A stretch of DNA of 64,000 nt. It comes from Mucor racemosus. Its lineage: Eukaryota > Mucoromycota > Mucoromycetes > Mucorales > Mucoraceae. Made by a program: the position numbers and the translations under genes. Of the stretch, positions 24,068-37,196 are shown piece by piece. The DNA is taken from NCBI GenBank assembly GCA_027405735.1, contig JAPEHQ010000001.1, positions 2,046,001 to 2,110,000 on the forward strand, in the 5' to 3' direction. The notes under the pieces were generated by a model, which had not been told where the DNA came from, searched no databases, and saw only the letters and a program-made list of their open reading frames with translations. Position 1 is the stretch's first letter. Each line of letters starts with the position of its first letter.

Positions 24068-24933
24068 CAATTACTACAAGGTATTAGCACAGTATTTCAA
24101 GATCTTCTAGAAAAGGTTGATCTGTATCCCCTTGAATATATAGCATGGTGAGATTTCATTTACTTGATTTATATCCTTTTTTTTCTTTTTTTTTGCTTTT
24201 ACTTTTGTAATTATTATCTTACTTCATATTTATATATACACTTTTTTATTTTTATTATACTCATTCGTTTAGACAATTTATTTATTACATTACTATGCTC
24301 TTACTATGCAACCTTTATTTTTTTATATGATTCAACTCCTTCAAAAAAAAAACCTTATTTTACGTTTACCTACTGCCTTTATGACTCCCAATTTCCTCCT
24401 TACGTGAAATAAAATACTATATTAAGCTCGGCGATAGTCGCGCGAAATTAATTATAAAAATTGAGTTGTTCTTGTTATCCCTTTATTACAATAAATTTTG
24501 TATAATGTGTATATATATATATCTGTGCATTACGTCAAAAAATAGATATTACGCAAGCATCTGTTTATAATGATAATCATTAAATTATTTTTGTGTATCA
24601 TATATTACATGTATTTAGGAAACCGAAATAGATCTAGTTTTTATATGTTAATAGCTATGTTTGGCAATATTAAAATATTGTATAAAATTTATGATGCATT
24701 AAGAAAAAAATTGTTCTTGAATAAACATTATTCTATATATTTCTGCAAGAATAATTTTCTAGGAAAAAGACTATCTCCATGTCTGTAAGATTCAAACTAG
24801 TTTACTAGGGTTAAAATTTAAATGAAACCAAAAGAGAATACAATTCACTATGACATTGTACACACACATGCATTACATATGGAAAAAAAGACTCCACAAA
24901 AATGCATTGATTCGCAAGCTTTCAGGGACAGCA
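24068..24933. other. Intergenic region
   Basis: T-rich 3' flank of the preceding gene followed by AT-rich spacer. No gene seen. Confidence 0.5.
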
Positions 24934-25012
24934 GTTTCCATGGCAACCAGAAAATGGAATACAAAGTCAGCTCCCTAGCAACCAGGAACAGGACAATAGT
25001 TCCCCTAGCAAC
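24934..25012 (+). promoter_or_regulatory. Cluster of three X-box-like sites (RFX-type)
   Basis: Site 1 (24934-24947) is GTTTCCATGGCAAC, a near-perfect palindrome matching the RFX X-box consensus GTTNCCATGGNAAC. Sites 2 (24969-24982, AGCTCCCTAGCAAC) and 3 (24999-25012, GTTCCCCTAGCAAC) keep the AGCAAC half. RFX/Crt1 factors are known in fungi. The cluster lies about 490-565 bp upstream of the SDHA start. Which gene it controls is not known. Confidence 0.55.
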
Positions 25013-25498
25013 TAAAATGTAATTGCTTGCATTTCTCGATTGATCTGATGTTAGTCCCCAAGAAATCCCTTATTAAAAGGCAAACGACGCATGACAAATC
25101 TTTTTCTCGGTTAAAAATTTAAAAGCTCGAACGATTAACCGAGCAAAAGTGAATTGCGGGGAAAATATCAAGAAAAACTTTCTCATGTTGCACGTGAAGT
25201 AAACCATGTAGGCAGCAAGCAAGGGACCTTGCTAAACACCGTCAAATTTATAATACAAAATATACACAAAACAGTGGAAAGAAACGCGGAAAGGTTCGTA
25301 ACATTTCCCATTTGTGCCCCTCTCCTATTCATCATTGACTTTTTATTTTGTTTCCTTGACGGTTTCAATTTTTTGAATAATTGTTTAATAACTTTTCTCA
25401 TCTACCTACTCCCACCCCCCTTTTTTTCTTCTTTAACAAACACCACCCCCCTCTCTCTTTACTTTTTTTTTTTTTTTGTAAGAAAAGATAAATAAATC
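25013..25498. other. Promoter/leader region of the SDHA gene
   Basis: No ORF of interest. Pyrimidine-rich runs (C-rich at 25411-25421, then CT and T runs to 25477) lead to the SDHA ATG, a common fungal leader composition. Confidence 0.45.
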
Positions 25499-27762
25499 AT
25501 GTTGAAGTTCTTACAGTCTTCTTCTCCTAAAGCAGTAAGTTGTAGATAATTGGAATTTTGAAATGATTTTGTATTAACATTTTGTAATGTTTTAGTTGCG
25601 TGCTGCCCGTAAGAATTACCCCACATTTTAAAATGTGATTTTTTATTTTAAACTCGAGCTCTAATTTACTTTTTCTTCAAACAGACACTAACGCTGGTAG
25701 ATTAACTGCTCGTGGTCTTCATTATGCTAAACCTGCTATGCAGGTTATGTCTACTAACCCTCTTCGCGCATCTGAAGCTACCGTAAGATTTTATAAACGT
25801 AAACAATAAGGGTTGTTTAAACTCAACTATTTTAAATTTTAATGTAGGGTTCCATTGCTAGCAAATACCCCATCATCGATCATGAATATGATGCTGTCGT
25901 TGTTGGTGCTGGTGGTGCTGGTCTCCGTGCTGCTTTTGGTCTTGCTGAAGCTGGTTTAAACACTGCTTGTATTACCAAATTGTTCCCTACTCGTTCACAC
26001 ACTGTTGCTGCCCAGGTAAAATATAACTAAACAAATTTACGCATTCACATTTACTAATTATTATGTTAGGGTGGTATTAATGCTGCTCTCGGTAATATGA
26101 CAGAGGATGACTGGAGATGGCATATGTATGATACCGTAAAGGGTTCTGATTGGCTTGGTGATCAAGATGCTATTCACTACATGTGTCGTGAAGCTCCTCA
26201 TACTGTCATTGAACTCGAGAATTATGGTGTACCTTTCTCCAGAACTGCTGAGGGTAAGATTTACCAACGTGCCTTTGGTGGTCAAAGTTTAAAGTTCGGT
26301 AAGGGCGGTCAAGCTTACCGTTGTGCTGCCGTCGCTGATCGTACTGGTCATGCCATTCTCCATACTTTGTATGGTCAATCTCTTCGTCACAACACCAATT
26401 ATTTCATTGAATACTTTGCTCTTGATTTGATTATGGAAGATGGTGAATGTAAGGGTGTTATTGCTTTGAACATGGAAGATGGTACTCTTCATCGTTTCAG
26501 ATCTCACAAGACTGTTCTCGCTACCGGTGGTTACGGTCGTGCTTACTTCTCTTGTACTTCTGCTCACACATGTACTGGTGATGGTAACGCTATGGTTGCC
26601 CGTGCTGGTCTTCCTCTTCAAGATCTTGAATTCGTTCAATTCCATCCTACCGGTATCTATGGTTCTGGTTGTCTTATCACTGAAGGTTCTCGTGGTGAAG
26701 GTGGTTATCTTGTTAACTCTGCTGGTGAACGTTTCATGGAACGTTATGCCCCTACTGCTAAGGATTTGGCTTCTCGTGATGTTGTTTCTCGTGCCATGAC
26801 CTTGGAAATTAAGGCTGGTCGTGGTGTTGGTCCTGAGAAGGATCATATGCATCTTCAACTTCACCATTTGCCTCCTGCCGTTCTTCAAGAACGTTTGCCC
26901 GGTATTTCTGAAACTGCTGCTATTTTTGCTGGTGTGGATGTTACTAAAGAACCCATTCCCGTTCTTCCTACTGTTCATTATAACATGGGTGGTATTCCTA
27001 CTCGTTTTACTGGTGAAGTAATCAAGGTCAATGAAAAGGGTGATGATGAGGTTGTTCCTGGTCTTTATGCTGCTGGTGAAGCTGCTTGTGTCTCTGTACA
27101 CGGTGCTAACCGTCTCGGTGCCAATTCTCTTTTGGATATCGTTGTTTTCGGTCGTGCTGTCGCTCATCACATTGCCGAGACTCTCGAACCCAACACTCCC
27201 ATGAAACCTTTCGCTGCCGATGCTGGTGCCAAGACCATTGCCAATTTGGACAAGCTCAGAAACTCTGAAGGTCCTAAGCGTACATCTGAGATTCGTCTCC
27301 ACATGCAAAAGGTTATGCAATCTGATGCTGCTGTTTTCAGAACTCAAGAAACCCTTGATGAAGGTTAGTTTATATATTTAAAGAAAAATATACATGATTC
27401 TAATAATAGCAATAATAATAGGTGTTGTCAAGATTGATAAGGTTTGGGATTCCTTCAAGGATGTCGGTGTCACTGATCGTGGTATGATCTGGAACACTGA
27501 TTTATGCGAAACTCTTGAACTTCAAAACTTGTTGACTTGTGCTTCTCAAACTATGCACTCTGCTGCTGTCCGTAAGGAATCTCGTGGTGCTCATGCCCGT
27601 GATGATTATCAAGAGCGTGATGATGTTAACTGGATGAAGCATACTCTCTCTTGGCAAGATCAAGAGACCGGTGAAGTCAAGCTTGACTACCGTTCTGTAA
27701 CTGATACTACCCTTGATGAAGCTGAATGCAAGGCCGTTCCTCCTTTTGCTCGTGTTTATTAA
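25499..27762 (+). CDS. SDHA: Succinate dehydrogenase flavoprotein subunit, mitochondrial
   Basis: Six exons (25499-25534, 25596-25608, 25685-25782, 25848-26015, 26070-27363, 27422-27762) give 649 aa, the usual SDHA length. The N-terminal ~50 residues, on three tiny exons, are rich in Arg/Ser/Ala and lack acids, as expected for a mitochondrial presequence. The FAD-binding GAGGAG lies at 69-74, and His100 in [10 protein letters not shown] is the covalent FAD anchor. FHPTG around His297 and SRGEGG around Arg313 belong to the succinate site. The subunit oxidises succinate to fumarate in complex II of the inner membrane, linking the TCA cycle to ubiquinone. Codon use is strongly biased toward C- and T-ending codons (GGT, CGT), consistent with high expression, unlike neighbouring genes. 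Confidence 0.97.
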
Positions 27763-30700
27763 TTTATAAATGTTAGAATATAATTCCATTCACACTTTTT
27801 TCTTTACCTTCTCTACTTTTTCTCTCTCTCTCATATTTGACATAATTGTTCTTTCATAAAATAAAAATAAAAAAAATACTACAAAAAAGAAATTGACCCC
27901 ATATTTATATCTTTTTTCCCCCCCTCTCTATTGAAAATGCCATTTAAATTGATAAATATGTTGCTTTAAATGTTTCCTTTTACAGTAGTGAAAAGATAAG
28001 ATTACTTTTGACAATAAGTTACGCAAAACAGTGCAGTTTTTGGGAAACTAATTGCCTATTCGGACTTTCTTAGCATGTACGGTTAAATTTTCGTATTTTC
28101 ACATTTTTTCATTAAGTTTATGTAAATCAAAAATTTTGGTAGTGTTTGTCATTAGCTCAAGTATATACTCAAACTTTTAGTTCTAAAATATCTTGCTTTA
28201 AAATGAAGTGAAAATCCTTTAAAGATTTTTCACTGCTTAAATTCAGTGTTTTTAAAAGCTTATATACAGAGATAGAAGCGTTTCCGAACCATAGTTTTTA
28301 AGCCAAAATAGGTTCTTTTGATTATTTTAATATATATCTTTGGTTTTTACAAAAAAACAGAGATCTAAATTTTGACAAAAAAATCGACAATTTGTCCTTA
28401 CCATTGGTCGAGGAAAAATTCAAAATGGAAATAAATTGATGTTCCACAATGAAAAATCATGATATTTTGGCAGTTAAATACACAAAATGTAGGTATTGAA
28501 TTGTGCTATCATCTAGGAACACAAATATTTAGAATCGTATATTAAAACTGAATGATATGAACAGAAAACCGATTTTTACATTTTCCCGATTTCTGAAAAA
28601 TCTTTGCTAAAAAGTAATTGCAAAAATTATACCATCAAATGCAAAATTTCAATATGTTTCTAAGTTAATTATAAAGCAATGCTTACTAACTTATTAAATT
28701 ATGCTGTAATTCGCGATTCTAGTTTTTTTTTGAAAATTTTAGCCTTGTGCCGGTCACTTTGGGCAAATCCTTATTTTAATTTGATTTGGAAGAAAAAAAG
28801 GGAAAAATAACCCGATTTTTGCAATTTAAAAAGATATTTATATTATTATACCTTAATACAATATTTTGCATTGGTGATTTGCAAAATTGATAAAAGCCCC
28901 TCTCAAATTTGCTGCATTTTTTATGCTTTACACCCATTTTTTTCGATTTTCGCTGGTAAAAGTAATGTAACAATGTATATTTTCGTATTTCTAAGCTATA
29001 TGCACTTACTCCTAGTAATTTGTATGTCTACAAATATATATATATTTGAATTAAGTAAGATACAATTGATTTGGAGCCAAATATGCAGAAATACACCCAA
29101 AGCCTTCAGGTATCGGGAGTTAAAAATGGTTCGCTGCCAAAACAGTGTATTTCTAACACTTAAATGATTGTTTTGAGCATTTTGAAGTTAAATACAAATA
29201 AAATCAAACGCTGTGTGTAAACTTTAGCATATCTAGTTTATTAATTAATTTTCAATTCTAAAATAACAGTGAAATTTGCCGATTAGTGGCCTATCTAAAA
29301 ATGACGGTTACGAAAATTAATAAGATAGCGCCCCTTTTTGCAAAGCTATTTCATCAGTGTTGGTAATACAATTAACTTAATTTAATAGCACATTAAGTTT
29401 GGTTTCATTTGACTATATATAGCAAAATTTGAATAAGTATCTAGTAAGAAAATTAAGCCATAAAGTTTGGGGATGTCTAAACCTAAAAACGATAAATATG
29501 CATCCCGGCCACTTTTATCCTATGCAATTTTGTGATAACAAAAGCTATTCATACCAAGCATGTATGCAAAACTATATTGATCTGATCTACGTGCACTCAA
29601 TCAGAAATCAAAAACTTTTTTTCAAAAAAAGATAGCATTATAGCATTGCAAACATTTGAAATGAGTCGAAAACAGCCATTTCTTATCGAATAATAATTAA
29701 ACCAATTTACAATTTAAACGTATTAATAGAATACTATGCATACTATAGTACTTTAATTTAAGTTTTAGACCAGATGTGTTGTGTTTAATATTTATGGCAA
29801 ATGCATTCACCAAAAATTTCATACATAAGAGAGCGCATTAACACAGATCGTAAGGACGAAAAAAACCTCCTTGTATGTTAATTTTAACATTAAATCTACC
29901 TCTGGAGAATTAAACTTTAGGGTCGCAGATTTCAATTGCGTCCAGAATCTTCCTAAATGTTAATTTTGACATTATTAAGTATTAGCAGCAAACAAATTTT
30001 TCTAAACTTTGAAAGCCCCGCAAACACCAAAATTTTGTATTTTAACCTTCTCGTATCCCCACTTTTGGCATTTTTGAATCAAACAAAAAATAGAACAAGA
30101 CATCAGAGTAGTCATTGGATATTTTTAAAGCTTTTTTTATGAAAAAAGCTTCATTTTCAGCGCCATAAAAATCATTTTGACAGAAAATCACCAATTCAAA
30201 CAGTGTTCAAATAGCTTATTTACCCCTGGTTTTGCGGAGAGAATGGTTAAAAAATTGATTTAATTTATGGAAAATGTAGCTATCAATGCATTTGAGCATT
30301 TTATTTAAGTATGATTGCTGTATATATCTAGTTGAATTAAATCAACTATACAATGCTTGTGAAAAAATAAACTGTTTATCCCAAAAACGCCATATTTAAC
30401 AGTTGATACAGTTCGACAAATTTGAATTAAGGAACTATTCAAATTGTATGCAAATTAGAACCTTATTAGAAGATAAATAGATTCTTAGTCAAGTTAAACA
30501 GTTGAGAGGTAGGAGAATGTATCAAATAATATATTTCCCGCGTAATATACAAGTGTTTAAACCCTCATAGCCGCTGAAGATATCCTCACAAGAAAAAAAC
30601 CAGCGTATTCCAGGCTTTGTTAAATGAACGTAAATATCTTTATAAACAGATTTATAGGGTATTATCATTGCAGAAAAACTCCATAGTTGTTTTCAAGAAA

Positions 30701-31241
30701 CCCAATTCATTTTAGTAAAACTTGATGTTTTGCTTATATCCTTAACAAAATGGAGATTTATGTAAACAGATCAGCTTCAGGCATACACAATTTAAGAAAT
30801 TATAAAGGATTTATAATTAGATATATAGATGATAAACTGCATACATACTTGGCATGATTATATAATTTCTTTTTGATTTGTAGCATGTGATAAAATGTTT
30901 ATTTTACTAGTTGTTTCATGAATGAGTTTCTTACGCGCATTTAAATCAGGTTGCATAACATCGAAATTACACTTATAATTCAAATGTACACATTGCACAA
31001 CAAAGAGGGATATCCGGAGATTAAGGCGTAAGTTATAGATTCAATGGTGGCTTTTACTGTTGCACAATAGCAATTACAATGTTTAGTTTTTTGCTATTTG
31101 GTTCTCCTTACTTGCACGCATAAACCTTTTTGTCATGTTCTGGAGATCACAGGTCTACTGGATATTAGCGGAGAACCAACAAACAGACATAAATTCTCAC
31201 ATTTTCGTTTTATTTCCTCTTCTTTTATCCCCCATTAATAC
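27763..31241. other. Gene-free AT-rich desert
   Basis: About 3.5 kb with no ORF showing family features on either strand. CT-rich runs follow the SDHA stop. The interior is uniformly A/T-rich and reminiscent of decayed repeat, but I could not align it to R1, R2 or the tandem unit. Confidence 0.5.
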
Positions 31242-33802
31242 ATGGAAAAATACAATATGACTGTAACAGATTTGGTATCTCCTGCAACATCTCCCACACA
31301 AAAGAAATCGAGCTTACCCGATGACCCAAGTGGTGGAGAAACCTTCAAATTTCAAGACAAATTGCCCAAATTACCTATTCCTGAGTTGGAAATCACTGCT
31401 GAAAAATACCTAGCTGCTTTAGAGCCATTACAAGTAAGGTATATTTCACAATTAACCAGGTTATTTTCTAACGCAATTTATCAGACATTGGAAGAACATG
31501 TCGAAACTAAATTAGCTGTTCAAGAATTTTTGATAAAAGATGGACCAGAGCTTCAAGCTAAATTGCAAACATACGCTACGGATAAATCTTCTTACATTGA
31601 GGAGTTTTGGTAAGCTTTAAATTCTATTTCCCCACAAAATAAACCTTAAATTTATTGTGATACCTATTATGAATCATTTGATTCTTATATAAAATAATTA
31701 TAGGTACGATTCATATCTTCAACATACTGACCCGGTTGTGTTGAATTTGAACCCCTTCTTTTTGCTAGAAGATGATCCTACTCCTTTGCGTAATGATCAA
31801 ATTGTGAGAGCTTCTTCGTTGATATTCTCTACTGTAATCTTTATCGAAGCATTGCGTTCCAAAAACTTGGAGCCTGATGTATTTCGAGGTACCCCACTCT
31901 GTATGTCTCAATTTGGACGATTATTTTCTACTGCACGTGTGCCAACAAGAGATGGTTGTTACATTGCCCCAGCTGATGATGCCAGGCACATTGTAGTCAT
32001 GGCTCAATCGCAATTTTATCATTTTGAAGTATTTAATGAACAAGGAAACATTGCTTTAACCGAAAAGGAAATAGCAGCCAATTTACGAGCTATAAGTAAA
32101 GATGCATCCTTAACTCCTGCCTCTGCTATCTCTCAAAATGCAATGGGTGTTTTGACAACAGAAAATCGTTTAAATTGGGCTAGATTAAGAGAAGAATTGC
32201 AATCTGATGAAACTAACGGCGAGGCTCTTCGAGTGATTGATAGCGCACTTTTTATTGTTTGTCTCGATCACGTTGAACCGGCTGATATTAATGAATTAAG
32301 TACAAACATGTTGTGCGGTACTTATCGTCTAATTGATGGTATGCAGGTGGGAACATGTACTAACAGATGGTATGATAAGCTTCAGGTAAAGTAGTTTTTT
32401 TCTTTATAATTTAGTTTTATTTTAAATAGAGTTATTTAAATGCTTTAAATTTAGATTATTGTTTGCAAAAATGGTAGCGCTGGCATCAATTTTGAGCACA
32501 CAGGTAAGCCTTTTTAGTTGTTGTATTTGTTACACTCGTGATTAATAATAATATATTATATAAGGTGTCGATGGTCATACTGTACTTCGTTATGTATCAG
32601 ACATCTACACAGAAACTATTCTTCGTTTTGCAAAAACTATCAATAGTCAAACTAAATCTATATTTCATTCTTACAAAAGAGATGGTCAAAATGGTCAAGG
32701 TAACGAAACATCCATTGACATCAATCCACGCAAAATTGAATGGAATTTGACCGAGCCTCTTCGTTTGGGAATTCGTTTTGCTGAAACTCGCCTTAGTGAT
32801 TTGATATTACAAAATGAAGTAAAAGTTCTTGAGTTTAACAAGTACGGTAAATACTTTATCACTGACATGAAGATGAGTCCGGATGCTTTTGTTCAGGTAA
32901 AAATGTCGTCATTAGATTGTTGATTCATGTAATACTAAATTCTAAATTAGATGGCATTCCAAGCTGCTTACTATGGTCTCTATGGTAAAAGTGAATGTAC
33001 TTATGAACCTGCAATGACAAAGACATTTTTGCATGGCCGCACTGAAGCTATTCGTAGTGTTTCCAATGATTCACTCAATTTTGTACAGGTCTTTTTTTCA
33101 AAGACATCTACTAGTCATGAGAAATTAGAAGCGCTTCGTAATAGCCTCAAGTATCACACAAAGCTTACCCGAGAATGTTCAATGGGATTAGGTCAAGATC
33201 GTCATTTATATGCACTGGAGTGTGTTTGGGATAGATTATACAAAGATCAAAAGAAGCCTAGAATTTTCACTGACCGTGGCTGGAAAGTTTTGAACCATAC
33301 TGTCATTAGCACATCCAACTGTGGTAATCCTGCTTTACGCCTGTTCGGTTTTGGACCTATAGTATCTGATGGCTTTGGTATTGGTTATATTATTAAAGAA
33401 GATGGCATTGCCGTAAGTTCATTTGAAACAAAGACAAAACTTCATCTAATAATGTTGTCATAGTTTGTTGCATCTTCAAAACATAGACAAACTCAAAGAT
33501 TTTTGGATACACTCGAGATTTATTTAACTGATATTCAAGCACTATTATTAAAAGAAAAGTATCCTACTGGTATTTCTCAACGTCAAAGGATTCTAGAAAT
33601 GCAAGAAGCTGGACTTGATAGTGTGGATGGATATAGTTACTTTGATAATGGAGAATTGATAAAATTAGCTAATAACAACAGTAACAATCATAGTAATAGC
33701 AGTGAATCTGATCAATCTAGCTTTAGTGCTTCTTCTCCTACACGTTCCACACAAAGAAAGAAGGTGGGAAAGCGTCTTGTATTACACGAAACTGATGAAT
33801 AA
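31242..33802 (+). CDS. Carnitine O-acyltransferase, probably cytosolic acetyltransferase
   Basis: Six exons (31242-31609, 31704-32385, 32455-32503, 32565-32896, 32951-33412, 33464-33802) give 743 aa. Family landmarks: LPKLPIPEL near the N-terminus, CTNRWYDK, the catalytic His365 in FEHTGVDG, and STSN followed by FGFGPIVSDGFGIGY. The enzyme transfers acyl groups between CoA and carnitine, moving acetyl units from peroxisomes and cytosol to mitochondria when fungi grow on fatty acids or acetate. There is no mitochondrial presequence and no PTS1 (ends LHETDE), so a cytosolic Yat-like form is inferred. The last ~60 residues are a Ser/Asn-rich tail ending in a basic KKVGKR segment, beyond the usual catalytic fold. 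The stop lies 31 bp from that of the convergent neighbour. Confidence 0.93.
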
Positions 33803-33833
33803 ATCACCCAATTATTTATTAAAATATAAATTT

Positions 33834-34502
33834 CTATTGTGAAAGTGGTGTATTCACACAGGTTGCCTTATTTCTTTGATTACTTTTGTGTCTCTTTAGA
33901 GCATCCAATCTAATAAAATGTCAATAAATGCAGCTTTTTTTTTATATATTTCATTTAAACATTTACCTTGAAAAACTTTTACTGCAGCCTGAGCATCGAT
34001 AAGGTTTATCGCCACCATGGATTTTCCCATGCCTTTTAAGGTCATGATTTCTACTAAAAGCAATATGACATACGTTACAAACAAATGGTCTGTCATCCGT
34101 ATGTGTTCGAGAATGACTTTTAAGATTGTAAAGTCTGGCAAATGTTTTACCGCATTCAGGAAATAGGCAAGGGTAATATGTTTGAGTTTGATTATTCACT
34201 GTTGTTGTAATGGGTTGAGCAGAAGCATAAATGTTCATTGCATCACTTTGGGTATTTGCTAAAGCAGGATCAGATCTTCTACGTTTTTTCGATGTTTGAG
34301 AATTAGGTGATGATGTCTGTTGACTCTGCTGTTCTTGTTCTTGTTGTTGCTGTTGTTGTTGTTGCTGTTGCTGCTGTTGTTGTTGTTGCTGTTGCTGAAG
34401 AGTAGGTATATAAAAAGGATTCTGATTGCTTGCATCTACACCGCCTGCGGTTGCATCTGTTGATTGTTGCTGCGGTTGTTTCTGTTGCAATTGCTGTATT
34501 TT

Positions 34503-34533
<31 letters not shown>

Positions 34534-35899
34534 AATTGCTGTGGAAATAAAAGGAGAGAAGGGTCTGAATAATTCAAAATGTTTTGAATATTGCTGTTAA
34601 CAGGGCTTGTGTTTGTAGAATTTGATGTAGTAGATGTGGCTGTATTTGTTGCTTGGAGGGAGCTAATTAACGCCTGTGAGATTAATGCTTCAAGAGCTCC
34701 ATGATCGCCTTCCCTTAATTTCTCTGATATTCTTTGTGCAATTACCGTCCAATCTGTAGCATCTGGTGGATGAGTCGGTGCACTTGCAGTTGATTTTTGT
34801 GGGCTTGATTTAGTTTTTGGTTTATTCACTCTATTTATCGTTGAGGTGGTAATGTTACTTTTAATGGTACTCATTCCCCCTTCATCCTTTATCTTATTTT
34901 GTAACCACTCCTGGTCCACATATTTAGCTGCCAAGGTATTGTCCCAACGCTGTTTCAGTTGCTTGCCTTTTCTTCCGGGAATTATACTGGCAATTTCCTT
35001 CCATCTACCATATCCAAATTTCTTTATACCAGCCAATAATAAATCATCTTCTTCGCGTGTCCAAGCACCTCTTTTTTGATTAAGCTCTTCGGAAGTGGTT
35101 TCACTCGTTGTTATAGATTGGGTTACATTTGGCGGACTAAGGCTAGGATAGTTGGCAATCATCATCACATTACTTTCAGGTGATACCTGGTATTGGTTTG
35201 TAGATGGTGTGTAATCCATCTTCATAGAAGAATCAGCTTGATTTGTAGTGTGTGATAAAGCTGCATTGGCTTTGAGGGGGCTATTACTCGCTGAATTCAT
35301 ATTATTTTGCTGTGCAAGGCCTAATAGCTGCAAAGCCGTAGCAGCAGCTGCTTGATCCATAAATTCAGTAGTTGTTTCAGACTTTTCACTGTTTCCAATG
35401 GTATTCATATTATCTGACTGATTATCGTTTGCATCTAAAGCGCTATTATGATGGGGGCTGCTTGTATTATCTTGGCGTTCTTTCTTTTCTTGATGTTGTT
35501 GCAAAGAGGACAAAAATTGTTGCTGAGATGTGTCATTCATCATGTCTAAAAGATAGCCATATGTAAGATATATCGGAATACCTTTTCAATATATCATTTA
35601 TATCTGTATTTACCTGGTTTGGCAGATAAGACAGCTGCAACAGCACCAGCAACGTCCATATCAGAAGAGGCCTTTTGTAGCAAGGCCGCTGTTAGGGCCG
35701 CACTTTCGGTACGATGAAGTTGTGATAAGGTGTTGTTTTGTTTAGGGGATTGAGCATCAGCAGCTGTTATATCTAAGGATGTTTCTTCTGTTGTTGTATT
35801 ATCTAAAATGGAAGGGGCGGCAGGAATCTCTTCTTCTGGTAAGGCTATGTCTTTGTTCTGTTTATCAGAAGAAGACTTAAACATATGAACACGGGCCAT
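33834..35899 (-). CDS. Myb-domain plus C2H2 zinc-finger transcription factor
   Basis: Three exons (35899-35614, 35545-33967, 33909-33834) give 646 aa. A Myb/SANT domain at about 255-305 has the three spaced Trp (257, 277, 296; WTREEDDLLL ... GRWKEIA ... KQRWDN). Long poly-Gln runs (CAG/CAA mixtures, about 34324-34533 in the DNA) separate it from the C-terminus, where two C2H2 fingers (C-x4-C-x12-H-x3-H and C-x2-C-x12-H-x3-H) start near residue 555. A third finger (CSGCSKSFSR-LDALKRH) is completed only by the 76-nt last exon, and its final ligand is probably Cys (KATC) or displaced. A nuclear DNA-binding regulator is clear; its targets are unknown. Carrying both DNA-binding folds in one chain is uncommon. 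Confidence 0.88.
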
Positions 35900-36934
35900 T
35901 TTTTCAAGGTGAGTTTACTGCTGTCGATTTTTATGCTTTGTATCCAAAATTATGCGAAACTTTTAGCTCTATTTTATTTCGAGGAACCAAAAGGATTGAA
36001 TTACGGAGTTCAGTAAGTTTAAAGGAAAAGCAAGAGTGTTAAGGATTAGAGTACAAGCCTTCTATTTAAATTATTTGTTATCCTCCTCTTTCCTTCCCTA
36101 TTTTTTTTTCTCTCAATTTCGCAGCAACCTGACCAATCAGTTTCATTACTGTGAAAAAACTTTTTTTGTGTCTCCATCATTTTACCTAGCAGCATCGCTA
36201 TGTCAGAAACAGGAATCTTTATTCTGCTCTATGATTTCTAATGTTCTTGAGCATTTTTACAGCTATAAATTTCTTGGAGTATTAATGTAAATATCCGCTT
36301 GAAACCATGAGAACTTCTTATACATGATCTTGCAATTGCTTCATTTTGAAAATATAATGCATTTTCCTAACACTGCTTCAAAGCTAAATTCTCTATTGAA
36401 TGAAATCATGTAGTATCCACATATGTTTGAGATACTACACTACAATAAAGTTGTTTTTATTATGGCTTTGTTCAAACAATAATTACATTAATGAAAAATG
36501 CATAAATCAGATCACAATTCTTTCTAATTTTTAATATAGTAGCAAATTACAATTAAACACATGCATATTAAGCATTTCTTTCATCTATTCATTTATATAT
36601 ATCAGTTACTATTGACACGATTTTGGCCTGCGGATATGTGGAAATCATAGGCTTTTTATATGCTTTAATGTTCTCTACAGTTCATAAAATAATTGCATGA
36701 AGCTCTCATCTCTTCTAAAAGTAAATAAATAGAAGCATACGAAATATTAACAGCTAAAATACAAATGTGTATATATAACCAGGAGCGAAGACAGGCGTCA
36801 GGAAAAAGAAAAAAATAATTAGCCTTGCTCAATATACCTAATGGCTTTATCGAATGCACCATACTAGTAGACACAAGCAAATCGCCAGCCAGAATCACAA
36901 TTAAAAGGAGTCCGATAAACAGTTAGTAGTCGAA
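35900..36934. other. Intergenic region
   Basis: AT-rich spacer holding the upstream regions of the Myb/C2H2 gene (minus) and of the small gene at 36935 (plus). No further gene recognised. Confidence 0.45.
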
Positions 36935-37196
36935 ATGCTGGGCCCAAATATCAACGACGATTATAACCGTTTGGCAATTCATATTGAAGTTCTTCAAGAA
37001 AAGATTACACCCCATGACTTAAAATGGATTCTTAGGTAAACAATCGAGAAAAATTAATTTTCAATGTTTACAATCTTCAAAACTCGAAGCGTGCACTTTT
37101 TTTTTATGACAAACCCCATACTAAATGCTTTCTAGGATATATCTTAGCGATTGCAAAATTGACATGAGTCGGTTATATTATGATACCTATTCCTAA
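36935..37196 (+). pseudogene. 5' fragment of a spliced gene, cut by repeat R1
   Basis: Exon 1 (36935-37035) and exon 2 (37136-37196) join in frame to 53 aa starting MLGPNINDDYNRLAIHIE; the intron is GT-AG and 100 nt. The composition is protein-like (RLAIHIEVLQEKITPHDLKW). The stop TAA lies at the very edge of inverted R1 copy d, so the original reading frame probably continued and was truncated by the insertion. I do not recognise the family. It may instead be a complete small protein. Confidence 0.45.
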
